A DNA stretch of 64,000 nucleotides. Origin: an uncultured Pluralibacter sp. GTDB lineage: Bacteria > Pseudomonadota > Gammaproteobacteria > Enterobacterales > Enterobacteriaceae. The stretch is taken from NCBI RefSeq assembly GCF_913775985.1, contig NZ_CAJYMB010000147.1, positions 434,001 to 498,000 on the forward strand, read 5' to 3'. The notes below the pieces were generated by a model. That model was given only the letters and a program-made list of their open reading frames with translations, was not told where the DNA came from and made no database searches. The position numbers and the translations under genes are program-made. Of this stretch, positions 55,465-64,000 are shown one piece after another; within the stretch, counting starts at the first letter, position 1, and every line of letters begins with the position of its first letter.

Positions 55465-55511
55465 CGACTGGTAACCTGGCACTCTCTCCGTCAGGAAGCC
55501 AGTCGTTTTTT
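55465..55511 (+). terminator. Rho-independent terminator after lpxC
   Basis: CGACTGG (55465-55471) pairs with CCAGTCG (55499-55505). An inner CCTG/CAGG pair extends the hairpin, and six T residues follow. It closes the dcw transcript before secM. Confidence 0.8.
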
Positions 55512-55700
55512 ATTTCTGTCCCTGCTTCTCTTTTCTCTCCTGCTCTTAACTTTTTTAACATTATCCAGCGCGATCGCTGAATTACTGAGCGTATTTCCCC
55601 TCTTAACCACGTCATTCCTGCTGCTGGCATGTGCCATTAGTGGTACTATCGGGGCGCGAAAATTTACGGATTGGCTAATTCACACAAGGTGACCCTCGAC

Positions 55701-56207
55701 GTGAGCGGAATACTGACGCGCTGGCGACAGTTTGGCAGACGCTACTTCTGGCCGCATCTCCTGCTGGGGATGGTCGCGGCTGGTTTTGGCCTGCCCGCAA
55801 TAGCGAGCGGCACAGAGTCTGTTTCACCAGCAAGGGCCACAAGCAGCAATCACCACGCTGCTCCGGGGGCGCGGTTCTCGCAGCTGGCGCTGCTCGAAAG
55901 CAGCCGACGCCCGACCTTTACGGTTGATTACTGGCACCAGCACGCCATCCGAACCGTCATTCGCCACCTTTCCTTCGCTATGGCGCCGCAGGCACTGCCC
56001 GTAGCGGAAGCCAGCTCCCCTCTGGAAATCCATCATCTTGCTCTGCTGGACACCCTCAGCGATTTGCTGATGCGCGAAAGTCAGCCTCCGGCCATCGTAC
56101 GAACTGCAGTGCAGCGTACTCTGGACGTTGAACGTGCAGGCTTCAGCATCAGTGCCTGGGTGAGTCAGGTTCAGGGCATTCGCGCCGGGCCTCAGCGCTT
56201 TAGTTAA
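55701..56207 (+). CDS. secM: Secretion monitor SecM
   Basis: SecM stalls the ribosome during its own synthesis when secretion is poor and so raises translation of secA. The GTG at 55701 gives 168 residues (170 in E. coli) and starts [18 protein letters not shown]; an in-frame TTG 30 bases earlier is unlikely. A signal peptide covers about residues 1-37. The arrest motif is [17 protein letters not shown], against FSTPVWISQAQGIRAGP in E. coli: I156 is V and A159 is V, while F150, W155 and G161-P166 are kept. The middle of the protein is divergent. Confidence 0.95.
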   Translation: MSGILTRWRQFGRRYFWPHLLLGMVAAGFGLPAIASGTESVSPARATSSNHHAAPGARFSQLALLESSRRPTFTVDYWHQHAIRTVIRHLSFAMAPQALPVAEASSPLEIHHLALLDTLSDLLMRESQPPAIVRTAVQRTLDVERAGFSISAWVSQVQGIRAGPQRFS

Positions 56208-56268
56208 TAAAAATATCACTTCAACTAATAACTAAGGCTCCGTTGAACGGAGTGTTTGAGATTTTATT

Positions 56269-58974
56269 ATGCTTACTAAATTGTTAACTAAAGTTTTTGG
56301 TAGCCGTAACGATCGTACGCTGCGCCGCATGCGCAAAGCGGTTGTCCAGATTAACGCCATGGAACCGGAGCTGGAAAAGCTTTCCGACGACGAACTTAAA
56401 GCGAAAACGCAGGAGTTCCGCGCTCGCCTGGAGAAAGGCGAAACCGTGGATAGCCTGATCCCGGAAGCCTTCGCCGTAGTGCGCGAGGCCAGCAAACGCG
56501 TGTTCGGCATGCGCCACTTCGACGTCCAGCTTCTCGGCGGGATGGTGCTTAACGATCGCTGCATTGCGGAAATGCGCACCGGTGAAGGTAAAACCCTGAC
56601 GGCAACGCTGCCGGCCTACCTTAATGCCCTGTCCGGTAAAGGCGTTCACGTGGTTACCGTCAACGACTATCTGGCGCAGCGCGACGCCGAAAATAACCGT
56701 CCTTTATTCGAATTCCTCGGCATGAGCGTGGGCATCAACATGTCTGGCCTGCCGGCACCGGCCAAGCGTGAAGCTTATGCCGCGGATATCACCTACGGCA
56801 CCAACAACGAATACGGTTTCGACTACCTGCGCGACAACATGGCGTTCAGCCCGGAAGAGCGCGTTCAGCGCAAGCTGCACTACGCGCTGGTGGATGAGGT
56901 TGACTCCATCCTCATTGATGAAGCCCGTACGCCGCTGATCATCTCTGGCCCGGCAGAAGACAGCTCCGAGATGTACCAGCAGGTCAACAAAATCATTCCG
57001 CACCTGGTTCGCCAGGAAAAAGAGGACTCTGATACCTTCCAGGGCGAAGGTCACTTCTCGGTGGATGAAAAATCGCGTCAGGTTAACCTGACCGAGCGCG
57101 GCCTGGTGCTGGTGGAAGAGCTGCTGGTGCGCGAAGGGATTATGGAAGAGGGCGAATCTCTCTACTCCCCGACCAACATTATGCTGATGCATCATGTCAC
57201 CGCTGCCCTGCGCGCCCACGTGCTGTTTACCCGTGACGTTGACTACATCGTTAAAGATGGCGAAGTCATCATCGTCGACGAACACACCGGCCGTACGATG
57301 CAGGGCCGCCGCTGGTCAGATGGTCTGCATCAGGCGGTAGAGGCAAAAGAAGGCGTCGATATTCAGAACGAAAACCAGACTCTGGCCTCGATCACTTTCC
57401 AGAACTACTTCCGCCTGTATGAAAAACTGGCCGGGATGACCGGTACGGCAGATACCGAAGCATTTGAATTCAGCTCCATTTATAAGCTGGATACCGTCGT
57501 CGTGCCGACTAACCGCCCGATGATCCGTAAGGATATGCCCGATCTGGTCTACATGACCGAAGCTGAGAAAATTCAGGCAATCATTGAAGATATCCGCGAG
57601 CGTACCGCTAACGGCCAGCCGGTGCTGGTGGGGACTATCTCCATTGAAAAATCCGAGGTGGTGTCCCACGAGCTGACCAAAGCCGGCGTGAAACATAACG
57701 TGCTGAACGCCAAGTTCCACGCCAGCGAAGCGGATATCGTGGCCCAGGCCGGCTATCCGTCTACCGTAACCATTGCCACCAACATGGCTGGTCGCGGTAC
57801 CGACATCATGCTCGGCGGCAGCTGGCAGGCTGAAGTGGCGCAGCTGGAAAATCCGACAGAAGAACAGATTGCCAAAATCAAAGCCGACTGGCAGGTGCGT
57901 CACGACGCCGTGCTGGCGGCAGGCGGCCTGCACATCGTCGGTACCGAACGTCACGAGTCGCGCCGTATCGATAACCAGCTGCGCGGCCGTTCTGGTCGTC
58001 AGGGCGATGCCGGTTCATCCCGCTTCTACCTGTCGATGGAAGATGCCCTGATGCGCATTTTTGCCTCGGATCGTGTATCCGGCATGATGCGTAAGCTGGG
58101 CATGAAACCCGGCGAGGCTATCGAGCATCCGTGGGTTACCAAAGCGATTGCTAACGCCCAGCGCAAAGTGGAAAGCCGCAACTTTGACATTCGTAAGCAG
58201 CTGCTGGAGTACGACGATGTTGCCAACGATCAGCGCCGCGCTATCTACAGCCAGCGTAATGAACTGCTGGACGTTTCCGACGTAAGCGAAACTATCTCCA
58301 GCATTCGTGAAGACGTCTTTAAAGCGACCATCGATAACTACATTCCGCCGCAGTCTCTGGAAGAGATGTGGGACGTGCAGGGCCTGCAAGAGCGTCTGAA
58401 GAATGACTTCGATCTTGAGATGCCGATTGCAGAATGGCTGGACAAGGAACCGGATCTGCATGAAGAGACGCTGCGCGAGCGTATCCTGCAGAATGCCGTT
58501 GAGGTTTACAAAAACAAAGAAGAAGTGGTTGGCGTTGAAATGATGCGCCACTTCGAGAAAGGCGTCATGCTGCAAACGCTGGACTCCCTGTGGAAAGAGC
58601 ACCTGGCTGCGATGGACTATCTGCGTCAGGGCATCCACCTGCGCGGCTACGCGCAGAAAGATCCGAAACAGGAATACAAGCGCGAATCCTTCTCTATGTT
58701 TGCCGCTATGCTTGAGTCGCTGAAGTATGAAGTGGTCAGCACCCTGAGCAAAGTGCAGGTCCGCATGCCGGAAGAAGTAGAAGAGATGGAAGAGCAGCGT
58801 CGCCAGGAGGCTGAACGTCTGGCCCAGATGCAGCAGCTCAGCCATCAGGACGATGAAACCGAGGCGGCGGAAGCGCTGGCCTCCCAGAGCGGCGAGCGCA
58901 AAATTGGCCGCAACGATCCGTGCCCGTGCGGTTCCGGTAAAAAGTACAAGCAGTGCCACGGCCGCCTGAGCTAA
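56269..58974 (+). CDS. secA: Preprotein translocase ATPase SecA
   Basis: SecA drives proteins through SecYEG. The 901-residue length equals E. coli. The DEAD motor has Walker [15 protein letters not shown] (about 102-115), the [15 protein letters not shown] box (about 207-221) and [12 protein letters not shown] in NBD2. The C-terminal SecB/zinc-binding segment is [13 protein letters not shown]. The ribosome site lies just after a small hairpin (CTCCG/CGGAG, 56238-56252), the region where SecM arrest acts in E. coli. Confidence 0.99.
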   Translation: MLTKLLTKVFGSRNDRTLRRMRKAVVQINAMEPELEKLSDDELKAKTQEFRARLEKGETVDSLIPEAFAVVREASKRVFGMRHFDVQLLGGMVLNDRCIAEMRTGEGKTLTATLPAYLNALSGKGVHVVTVNDYLAQRDAENNRPLFEFLGMSVGINMSGLPAPAKREAYAADITYGTNNEYGFDYLRDNMAFSPEERVQRKLHYALVDEVDSILIDEARTPLIISGPAEDSSEMYQQVNKIIPHLVRQEKEDSDTFQGEGHFSVDEKSRQVNLTERGLVLVEELLVREGIMEEGESLYSPTNIMLMHHVTAALRAHVLFTRDVDYIVKDGEVIIVDEHTGRTMQGRRWSDGLHQAVEAKEGVDIQNENQTLASITFQNYFRLYEKLAGMTGTADTEAFEFSSIYKLDTVVVPTNRPMIRKDMPDLVYMTEAEKIQAIIEDIRERTANGQPVLVGTISIEKSEVVSHELTKAGVKHNVLNAKFHASEADIVAQAGYPSTVTIATNMAGRGTDIMLGGSWQAEVAQLENPTEEQIAKIKADWQVRHDAVLAAGGLHIVGTERHESRRIDNQLRGRSGRQGDAGSSRFYLSMEDALMRIFASDRVSGMMRKLGMKPGEAIEHPWVTKAIANAQRKVESRNFDIRKQLLEYDDVANDQRRAIYSQRNELLDVSDVSETISSIREDVFKATIDNYIPPQSLEEMWDVQGLQERLKNDFDLEMPIAEWLDKEPDLHEETLRERILQNAVEVYKNKEEVVGVEMMRHFEKGVMLQTLDSLWKEHLAAMDYLRQGIHLRGYAQKDPKQEYKRESFSMFAAMLESLKYEVVSTLSKVQVRMPEEVEEMEEQRRQEAERLAQMQQLSHQDDETEAAEALASQSGERKIGRNDPCPCGSGKKYKQCHGRLS

Positions 58975-58995
58975 AAGCAAACTATTAACGATAAG

Positions 58996-59018
58996 GCGCT
59001 GGCAACAGCGCTTTTTTT
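58996..59018 (+). terminator. Terminator-like hairpin between secA and mutT
   Basis: A six-base stem GCGCTG/CAGCGC (58996-59001 with 59006-59011) with a GCAA tetraloop is followed by seven T residues. It ends 14 bases before mutT, so it may reduce mutT expression from secA transcripts. Confidence 0.8.
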
Positions 59019-59032
59019 ATGGAAGTCACTCA

Positions 59033-59425
59033 ATGAAAGTATTAAAAATATCGACCGGAATTATTCGCAACGCCGCCGGTGAAGTCTTCATCACCCGCCG
59101 CGCGGCCGACGGGCACATGGCAAATATGTGGGAGTTTCCCGGCGGAAAAATTGAAGAGGGGGAATCTCCGGAGATGGCCCTTGCCCGCGAACTGTTTGAA
59201 GAAGTGGGGATCCTGCCGGAGTCGGCATTCCTTTATGAACAGCTGGAATACCAGTTCCCGGACCGGCATCTCACGCTGTGGTTCTGGCTGGTAGACAGCT
59301 GGCAGGGCGAGCCGTTCGGCAAAGAGGGACAGCCCGGGAAATGGATCGCCCCGAGCGAGCTGAATGCCGACGATTTCCCGCCGGCGAACGCTCCCGTCAT
59401 CGCTAAACTCAAGCAGGAGCAGTAA
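59033..59425 (+). CDS. mutT: 8-oxo-dGTP diphosphatase MutT
   Basis: MutT hydrolyses 8-oxo-dGTP and prevents A:T to C:G mutations. The 130-residue protein carries a complete Nudix box at residues 38-60 (G38, E44, R52-E53, E56-E57, G59). The segment FPGGKIEEG precedes the helix. It follows the secA terminator and converges on yacG. Confidence 0.97.
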   Translation: MKVLKISTGIIRNAAGEVFITRRAADGHMANMWEFPGGKIEEGESPEMALARELFEEVGILPESAFLYEQLEYQFPDRHLTLWFWLVDSWQGEPFGKEGQPGKWIAPSELNADDFPPANAPVIAKLKQEQ

Positions 59426-59468
59426 CCGCGCACTCGCGCCGGCAGAAAGTTCCGCCGGTGATGAACGT

Positions 59469-59663
59469 TTAGTCTTGCTCTTCGCTCCAGCTATCGCTTT
59501 CTGAGAGATCGCTCCGGCTCGGGATACGCTTCTCTTCCGCCGCCCACTCGCCGAGATCGATCAGCTGGCAGCGCTTGCTGCAAAAGGGCCGGAAGGGGCT
59601 TTGCTCGCCCCAGATAACCGGTTTACCGCAGGTAGGGCAGTTTACAGTAGTAACGTCGCTCAT
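59469..59663 (-). CDS. yacG: DNA gyrase inhibitor YacG
   Basis: YacG is a small zinc protein that binds GyrB and blocks gyrase. The 64-residue protein (65 in E. coli) has four zinc-binding cysteines C9, C12, C28 and C32 (CPTC; CSKRC) followed by [16 protein letters not shown]. It is the last gene of coaE-zapD-yacG, nine bases after zapD. The acidic C-terminus ends SWSEEQD. Confidence 0.95.
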   Translation of the reverse strand: MSDVTTVNCPTCGKPVIWGEQSPFRPFCSKRCQLIDLGEWAAEEKRIPSRSDLSESDSWSEEQD

Positions 59664-59672
59664 GGTGCCTCC

Positions 59673-60416
59673 TCAGCAACAGGCCAGTTCGAAATCCAGA
59701 CGTTCAGGAATAGTGCCATTTTCGCTATCCAGCGGCAGGAAGCGAATCGCGAACCGGCTTTTGTGGCCGGAAATTTGCGGGTAGAGCTGCTCTTCCAGTG
59801 TCAGCTGCAGGCGCAGCAGATCGGCATCGTCGCCGTTGTCCTGAAAGAAGCCGTTCAGGCTGGTCTGCTTGCGAAACGCCGCCGAGTGGCGGATAAGATC
59901 GAGCACCAGATCCATCGCCTGCGTCAGCGGCTGCAGGCTCTCCAGCCAGCGCTCCACCTGCGTATCGCGCTGGGCCTGCGGTGAATGGAGCCAGATGTGC
60001 AGCGTTGGTAAGTCAAAGCTGCAGCAGCCGCCGGGAATACTCAGCCGCTGGCGCACAAGCGCTATAAGCCTGTCTTCGCGCAGCAGCTGGCCGATGCGCG
60101 GCGCGGAAATCAGCACGCTGCCGCTACTTTTCAGCTGCTGGCGCAGGGCCTCAATCCGGTCGCGATCGACGCCCGGCACGTCATCCCACTGATTCAGCTT
60201 GCGCTGCTGGCGCTCCAGCTCTTTAAGCAGTTCGGTTCGCACTTCGCCGCGTTCAAAAACGTCCAGCAGATCCCCGATATTACGAAAGAAATGCAGGGCG
60301 CTGGCGTAATCCCGCACCGGCAAATTGCAGTGCAGCTGCTGAACCAGAAACTCAATGCGCAGCCAGGTGCGCATTTTTTCATTCAGCGGATGTTCAAAAA
60401 GAACGTGGGTATGCAT
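59673..60416 (-). CDS. zapD: Z-ring-associated protein ZapD
   Basis: ZapD (YacF) cross-links FtsZ filaments and stabilises the Z ring. The 247-residue protein equals E. coli in length, starts [20 protein letters not shown] and includes [19 protein letters not shown]-like helices ([19 protein letters not shown] at about 170-188). It overlaps coaE by one base and precedes yacG. Confidence 0.96.
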   Translation of the reverse strand: MHTHVLFEHPLNEKMRTWLRIEFLVQQLHCNLPVRDYASALHFFRNIGDLLDVFERGEVRTELLKELERQQRKLNQWDDVPGVDRDRIEALRQQLKSSGSVLISAPRIGQLLREDRLIALVRQRLSIPGGCCSFDLPTLHIWLHSPQAQRDTQVERWLESLQPLTQAMDLVLDLIRHSAAFRKQTSLNGFFQDNGDDADLLRLQLTLEEQLYPQISGHKSRFAIRFLPLDSENGTIPERLDFELACC

Positions 60417-61036
60417 TACGGTTTTTCCTGTGAATCTGCCTGCGCGGCCAGCATCAGATAGTGCTGGTGCAGGCGGGCAACATCCCCGGCAAGCTTATCG
60501 GGGGAGCCATTGTTATCGATAATATCATCGGCGACGGCCAGCCGCGCTTCGCGGGAAGCCTGGGCTGCCAGAATATTCTCTGCATGGGTCTTGCTAACGC
60601 CGTCCCGGGCAATGGTTCGCGACAGCTGAGTGGCGGTTGATACATCAACAACCAGCACTCTGTCGGCTTTCTTCCAGAGCTGATTTTCAACCAGCAGCGG
60701 CACTACCCACAGCACGTAGGACGACGTTGCCAGGCGCATCTGGCGCCGGGTTTCCTGCTGGATCTGCGGATGCAGAAGGGCATTCAGCCACGCTTTTTCC
60801 GCCGGCTGCGAGAAGATGCGCTCTCTGAGCTGGCGCCGGTCGAGGCTGCCGTCAGCAAGCAGTATTGCTGTGCCATAGCGTTCGACAATGGCTTCCAGCC
60901 CTGGCGTGCCCGGCTCGACAACCTGTCGGGCGATGATATCGGCATCAATAACGTTAACGTTTAAGCCGGCAAAGGCATCAGCGACCGTGCTCTTTCCGCT
61001 GCCGATGCCGCCAGTCAACGCTACGGTGTAAGCCAT
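60416..61036 (-). CDS. coaE: Dephospho-CoA kinase CoaE
   Basis: CoaE phosphorylates dephospho-CoA in the final step of coenzyme A synthesis. The 206-residue protein has the P-loop GGIGSGKST (about 9-17) and the typical [17 protein letters not shown] segment. It is the first gene of coaE-zapD-yacG and is divergent from guaC. Confidence 0.97.
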   Translation of the reverse strand: MAYTVALTGGIGSGKSTVADAFAGLNVNVIDADIIARQVVEPGTPGLEAIVERYGTAILLADGSLDRRQLRERIFSQPAEKAWLNALLHPQIQQETRRQMRLATSSYVLWVVPLLVENQLWKKADRVLVVDVSTATQLSRTIARDGVSKTHAENILAAQASREARLAVADDIIDNNGSPDKLAGDVARLHQHYLMLAAQADSQEKP

Positions 61037-61170
61037 GATATATCCTGAAGTGACAATGTAATCATAGAGTTAACTGATACTGAGTCGCCTTTCGGCAAGC
61101 CAATGTTAACGCGGCTCTTAATCAGGTAAATTTTTAGGATTGTAGCGCAAAAAAAGGCAGAATCGCAGTC

Positions 61171-61198
61171 TTGCGCAAGGATGATTACTGCGTATGAT
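61171..61198 (+). promoter_or_regulatory. Probable promoter of guaC
   Basis: A -35 TTGCGC (61171-61176) and -10 TATGAT (61193-61198) are spaced by 16 bases, about 55 bases before the guaC start. The sequence is the best promoter candidate in the 218-base coaE-guaC gap. Confidence 0.55.
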
Positions 61199-61254
61199 AA
61201 CGTCACTGGAGTTGTGCCTACACTTGTTTTGCCTCTAACCCCAGGAATCCGCAC

Positions 61255-62298
61255 ATGCGTATTGAAGAAGATCTGAAGCTCGGTTTCAAAGACGTCCTTA
61301 TCCGCCCCAAGCGCTCTACCCTCAAAAGCCGTTCCGAAGTTGAACTGGAACGCGAATACACCTTTAAACATTCTGGCCTGAAATGGTCTGGCGTACCTGT
61401 AATCGCAGCCAACATGGATACCGTGGGCACCTTTGCGATGGCGACAGCGCTGGCGCAGTTCGGCATCCTGACCGCCGTGCATAAGCATTACTCCCCGCAA
61501 GAGTGGAGCGCTTTTGTCACTGATTCTGCTGCCGACGTTGTGAAGCACGTTATGGTTTCTACCGGCACCTCCGACGCGGATTTCGAAAAGACCCAGCAGA
61601 TCCTGCGCGATAACCCGGCGCTGAACTTTATCTGCATTGACGTAGCAAACGGCTATTCTGAGCACTTTGTGCAGTTTGTCGCAAAAGCGCGCGAAGCCTG
61701 GCCGAATAAAACCATCTGCGCGGGCAACGTGGTGACCGGCGAAATGTGCGAAGAGCTGATCCTCGCCGGGGCCGACATTGTCAAAGTGGGCATTGGTCCG
61801 GGCTCAGTGTGCACCACCCGCGTTAAAACCGGTGTTGGCTACCCGCAGCTTTCTGCCGTCATTGAGTGCGCCGATGCGGCCCACGGCCTTGGTGGACAGA
61901 TTGTCAGCGATGGCGGCTGTACCACGCCGGGCGACGTGGCAAAAGCCTTCGGCGGCGGCGCAGACTTCGTGATGCTCGGCGGCATGCTGGCCGGCCACGA
62001 AGAGAGCGGTGGTACCGTTGTCGAAGAGAACGGCGAGAAGTTTATGCTGTTCTACGGCATGAGCTCCGAGTCGGCGATGAACCGCCACGTCGGCGGCGTG
62101 GCAAAATATCGCGCAGCCGAGGGCAAGACCGTTAAGCTGCCTCTGCGCGGTCCGGTTGAGTTTACCGCCCGGGATATTCTCGGCGGCCTTCGCTCCGCCT
62201 GCACCTACGTTGGCGCCGCGCGGCTGAAAGAGCTGACTAAGCGCACGACCTTCATCCGCGTGCAGGAGCAGGAGAACCGCGTGTTCAACAGCCTGTAA
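61255..62298 (+). CDS. guaC: GMP reductase GuaC
   Basis: GuaC reduces GMP to IMP with NADPH, releasing ammonia, and balances purine nucleotides. The 347-residue protein equals E. coli. It belongs to the IMPDH family but lacks CBS domains. The catalytic cysteine is in [17 protein letters not shown] (about 186), and phosphate-binding motifs are [18 protein letters not shown] and [11 protein letters not shown]. It is divergent from coaE and convergent with hofC. Confidence 0.98.
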   Translation: MRIEEDLKLGFKDVLIRPKRSTLKSRSEVELEREYTFKHSGLKWSGVPVIAANMDTVGTFAMATALAQFGILTAVHKHYSPQEWSAFVTDSAADVVKHVMVSTGTSDADFEKTQQILRDNPALNFICIDVANGYSEHFVQFVAKAREAWPNKTICAGNVVTGEMCEELILAGADIVKVGIGPGSVCTTRVKTGVGYPQLSAVIECADAAHGLGGQIVSDGGCTTPGDVAKAFGGGADFVMLGGMLAGHEESGGTVVEENGEKFMLFYGMSSESAMNRHVGGVAKYRAAEGKTVKLPLRGPVEFTARDILGGLRSACTYVGAARLKELTKRTTFIRVQEQENRVFNSL

Positions 62299-62307
62299 TG
62301 CGATCCG

Positions 62308-62329
62308 GCTGGCGCAGCCCTGCGCCAGC
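62308..62329. terminator. Bidirectional hairpin between guaC and hofC
   Basis: A perfect nine-base stem GCTGGCGCA/TGCGCCAGC with the four-base loop GCCC separates the two convergent genes. T tracts on both sides are short, so termination may be partial. Confidence 0.6.
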
Positions 62330-62331
62330 TT

Positions 62332-63558
62332 CTACGCCCCGCCCAGCGCATCCCCCAGTCCGAAAACAGGCAGATACATTGCCACCACCAGCGTCCCGAT
62401 AATGCCCCCTGTCACCAGCAGCATAACCGGCTCAAGCAGCGACGCCAGATCGTCCGCCTGCTGATGCGTGTGCTGCGTATGGTACGCCGCAAGATTTTCC
62501 AGCATTCTGTCCAGCGCGCCCGAAGCCTCTCCGGTGCGGATAAGCTGCCTGCACAGCGGCGTGAACACGGGGCTTTCATCCAGTGCCTGCCAGATAGGGC
62601 GGCCCTGGGTAACAGCGACAGTTATCTGCTGGATTAACGCGCGCCACCACGGACAGGTCAGGGTTTGCTCGACGCTGGTAAGTCCCTGCAGGAAGGGGAT
62701 CCCGGCGCTTTGAGTAAGTGCCAGGATGGTATAAATCTGGCTCAGCTTTTGGCCGCGCATCAGGGAAGAGATAATCGGCAGCGACAGTCCAATTCGCGCC
62801 TTAGCGATCTGCCAGCGCGGATGCCGACGCAGCAGCGGGCTTAGAAGTACTGGCAAAGCGATGCCGGCGATAATCAGCGGCAGCCCATGCTGGACAAGCG
62901 CGGAGAGTGCCATCACACCGCGGGTCAGCAACGGCAGCGGCGCATTAAACGTGCGGTAGATGGCGGCAAATTCCGGCAGTACAAACCCGCACATTCCGAT
63001 GACTACCAGCAGCGCCAGCATCAGCACGATCAGCGGATAGCGCAGGGCCTTTTTAACCTTCTGCGCCAGCAGCCGATCGGCCTCCTGCTGGCGGGCGAGA
63101 TGCTGACAGCAGACGTCCAGCTTACCGGTTATCTCTCCCGCCTGAATCATCGCCGGGAAGAGCGGCGGGAAGACGTCCGGCCAGGCTCTGAGCGCCTGGG
63201 AAAGAGCCTGGCCCTGAGCCAGCTGCGCGGAAAGCCCGGTAAGCAGCGCCTGCCACTGAGGATGGGCGTGCTGCCCGGCAAGCAGTGACAGCCCGTCGGA
63301 CAGCGTCAGGCCGGCCTGCAGCAAGGTAGCCAGCTGCTGCACCAGCTCTCCGCTGTACTGGCTGCGCCACAGGGATTTTTTTACCCGACAGCGGGTGACG
63401 GAAAGCGGCACCACGCTGTGCCGCTGCAGCGCAACAAGGGCTGCCGCTCTGTTTTCAGCCCACAGGGAACCGCCGCTGGCCTGGCCCTGGGGAGATACAC
63501 CGCGCCAGCGCCACAGCTGCCGCGGCGCGGGTTTATCATTCAATAACGGCTTATTCAT
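62332..63558 (-). CDS. hofC: Type IV pilus-like inner membrane platform protein HofC
   Basis: HofC is the GspF/PilC-type membrane platform of the cryptic type IV pilus (hofBC-ppdD) system. The ATG at 63558 (MNKPLLNDKPAPRQLWRW) gives 408 residues (400 in E. coli). Two T2SSF domains are visible, each preceding hydrophobic helices (ALRYPLIVLMLALLV; TGGIIGTLVVAMYLPVF). A key pattern is FPPLFPAMIQAGEITGKLD. It overlaps the end of hofB by eight bases. Confidence 0.93.
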   Translation of the reverse strand: MNKPLLNDKPAPRQLWRWRGVSPQGQASGGSLWAENRAAALVALQRHSVVPLSVTRCRVKKSLWRSQYSGELVQQLATLLQAGLTLSDGLSLLAGQHAHPQWQALLTGLSAQLAQGQALSQALRAWPDVFPPLFPAMIQAGEITGKLDVCCQHLARQQEADRLLAQKVKKALRYPLIVLMLALLVVIGMCGFVLPEFAAIYRTFNAPLPLLTRGVMALSALVQHGLPLIIAGIALPVLLSPLLRRHPRWQIAKARIGLSLPIISSLMRGQKLSQIYTILALTQSAGIPFLQGLTSVEQTLTCPWWRALIQQITVAVTQGRPIWQALDESPVFTPLCRQLIRTGEASGALDRMLENLAAYHTQHTHQQADDLASLLEPVMLLVTGGIIGTLVVAMYLPVFGLGDALGGA

Positions 63559-64000
63559 CCCCCGGCAGCCCCAGCACCCGCAGCAGCTCCTCAAAGGTTG
63601 TCAGCCCGTGTTCAACTGCCTCGCAGCCGTGCTCAAACAGCGTGGTCATGCCGGCCTGCCTGGCCACGGCGTCGAGATTCTCCGGCGAAGCACCGCTGAT
63701 AATGGCCTGGCGGATCGGCGCGCTCACGGTCAGTACTTCAAAGAGCGCAATGCGCCCGTGATAGCCACCGTAGCAGCGTTCGCATCCCGGGGCGCGCCAG
63801 CGGGGAAGCGGGCGGGGCCAGCAGGATTGCGGCAGCGCTTCGTGTTCGCCGTGCTGCTGCTGGCACCAGGGACACAGGCGGCGCACCAGCCTCTGAGCCA
63901 CCACCGTCTGCAGCGCGGAAGAGATCATCCAGCGGGCGACGCCCATCTGCTGCAGGCGCACCAGGGTTTCGCTGGTGGAGTTAGTGTGCAGTGTCGAGAG
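63551..64000 (-). CDS. hofB: Type IV pilus assembly ATPase HofB (5' part beyond window)
   Basis: HofB is the GspE/PilB-family assembly ATPase. Only the C-terminal 149 codons are in the window, the gene entering at the right edge on the minus strand. Seen are the His-box segment LSTLHTNSTSETLVRLQQMG, VAQRLVRRLC, and the four-cysteine zinc element CPWC and CERC followed by YGGYHGRIALFEVL. It overlaps hofC by eight bases; ppdD would be expected upstream, outside the window. Confidence 0.93.
   Translation of the reverse strand, partial: LSTLHTNSTSETLVRLQQMGVARWMISSALQTVVAQRLVRRLCPWCQQQHGEHEALPQSCWPRPLPRWRAPGCERCYGGYHGRIALFEVLTVSAPIRQAIISGASPENLDAVARQAGMTTLFEHGCEAVEHGLTTFEELLRVLGLPGDE

Overview
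The window is a stretch of enterobacterial chromosome (family Enterobacteriaceae, GC-rich, not E. coli itself). Almost every gene aligns, by recall of the E. coli proteins, with the E. coli region running from rsmA/pdxA to guaC/hofCB. Gene order, operon overlaps and start codons (GTG for cra, murE, thiB, thiP and secM) match. The genus cannot be fixed from sequence alone; Enterobacter, Cronobacter, Cedecea and similar relatives are all plausible. All recognised genes look intact. No insertion sequence, CRISPR array, tRNA, rRNA or prophage was seen.

Layout: (1) 1-5033, minus strand, lptD-surA-pdxA-rsmA (outer-membrane assembly, pyridoxal phosphate, rRNA methylation), with djlA divergent at 5293. 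(2) 6112-8097, a low-GC accessory islet holding one gene for a secreted DUF3472/ricin-lectin protein. (3) 8098-14174, rluA, rapA and SOS-type polB with a clear LexA box. (4) 14241-19272, araBAD and divergent araC with an unusually short control region. (5) 19352-23507, yabI and the TPP-riboswitch-controlled thiBPQ operon. (6) 23547-26778, sgrR, the SgrS/SgrT dual-function sugar-phosphate-stress RNA, and setA. (7) 26815-31671, leuLABCD with leader peptide and attenuator, then leuO and ilvIH. (8) 36012, cra. (9) 37616-55444, the complete dcw cluster from mraZ to lpxC for cell-wall precursors and division. (10) 55701-59425, secM-secA-mutT. (11) 59469-61036, coaE-zapD-yacG on the minus strand. (12) guaC, then hofC and the 3' part of hofB at the window edge.

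Functionally, the window joins envelope biogenesis (LptD, SurA, LpxC, SecA, Mur/Fts proteins), branched-chain amino-acid synthesis (LeuABCD, IlvIH, LeuO) and carbon control (AraC, Cra, SgrRST). Regulation visible in the DNA includes a LexA operator, AraC and CRP sites, a TPP riboswitch, leucine attenuation, MraZ boxes and a SecM arrest peptide.

I found no convincing new multi-gene system. The most unusual items are the DUF3472/ricin islet, the compressed araBAD-araC control region, substitutions in the SecM arrest motif, and several unexplained intercistronic hairpins in the dcw cluster.
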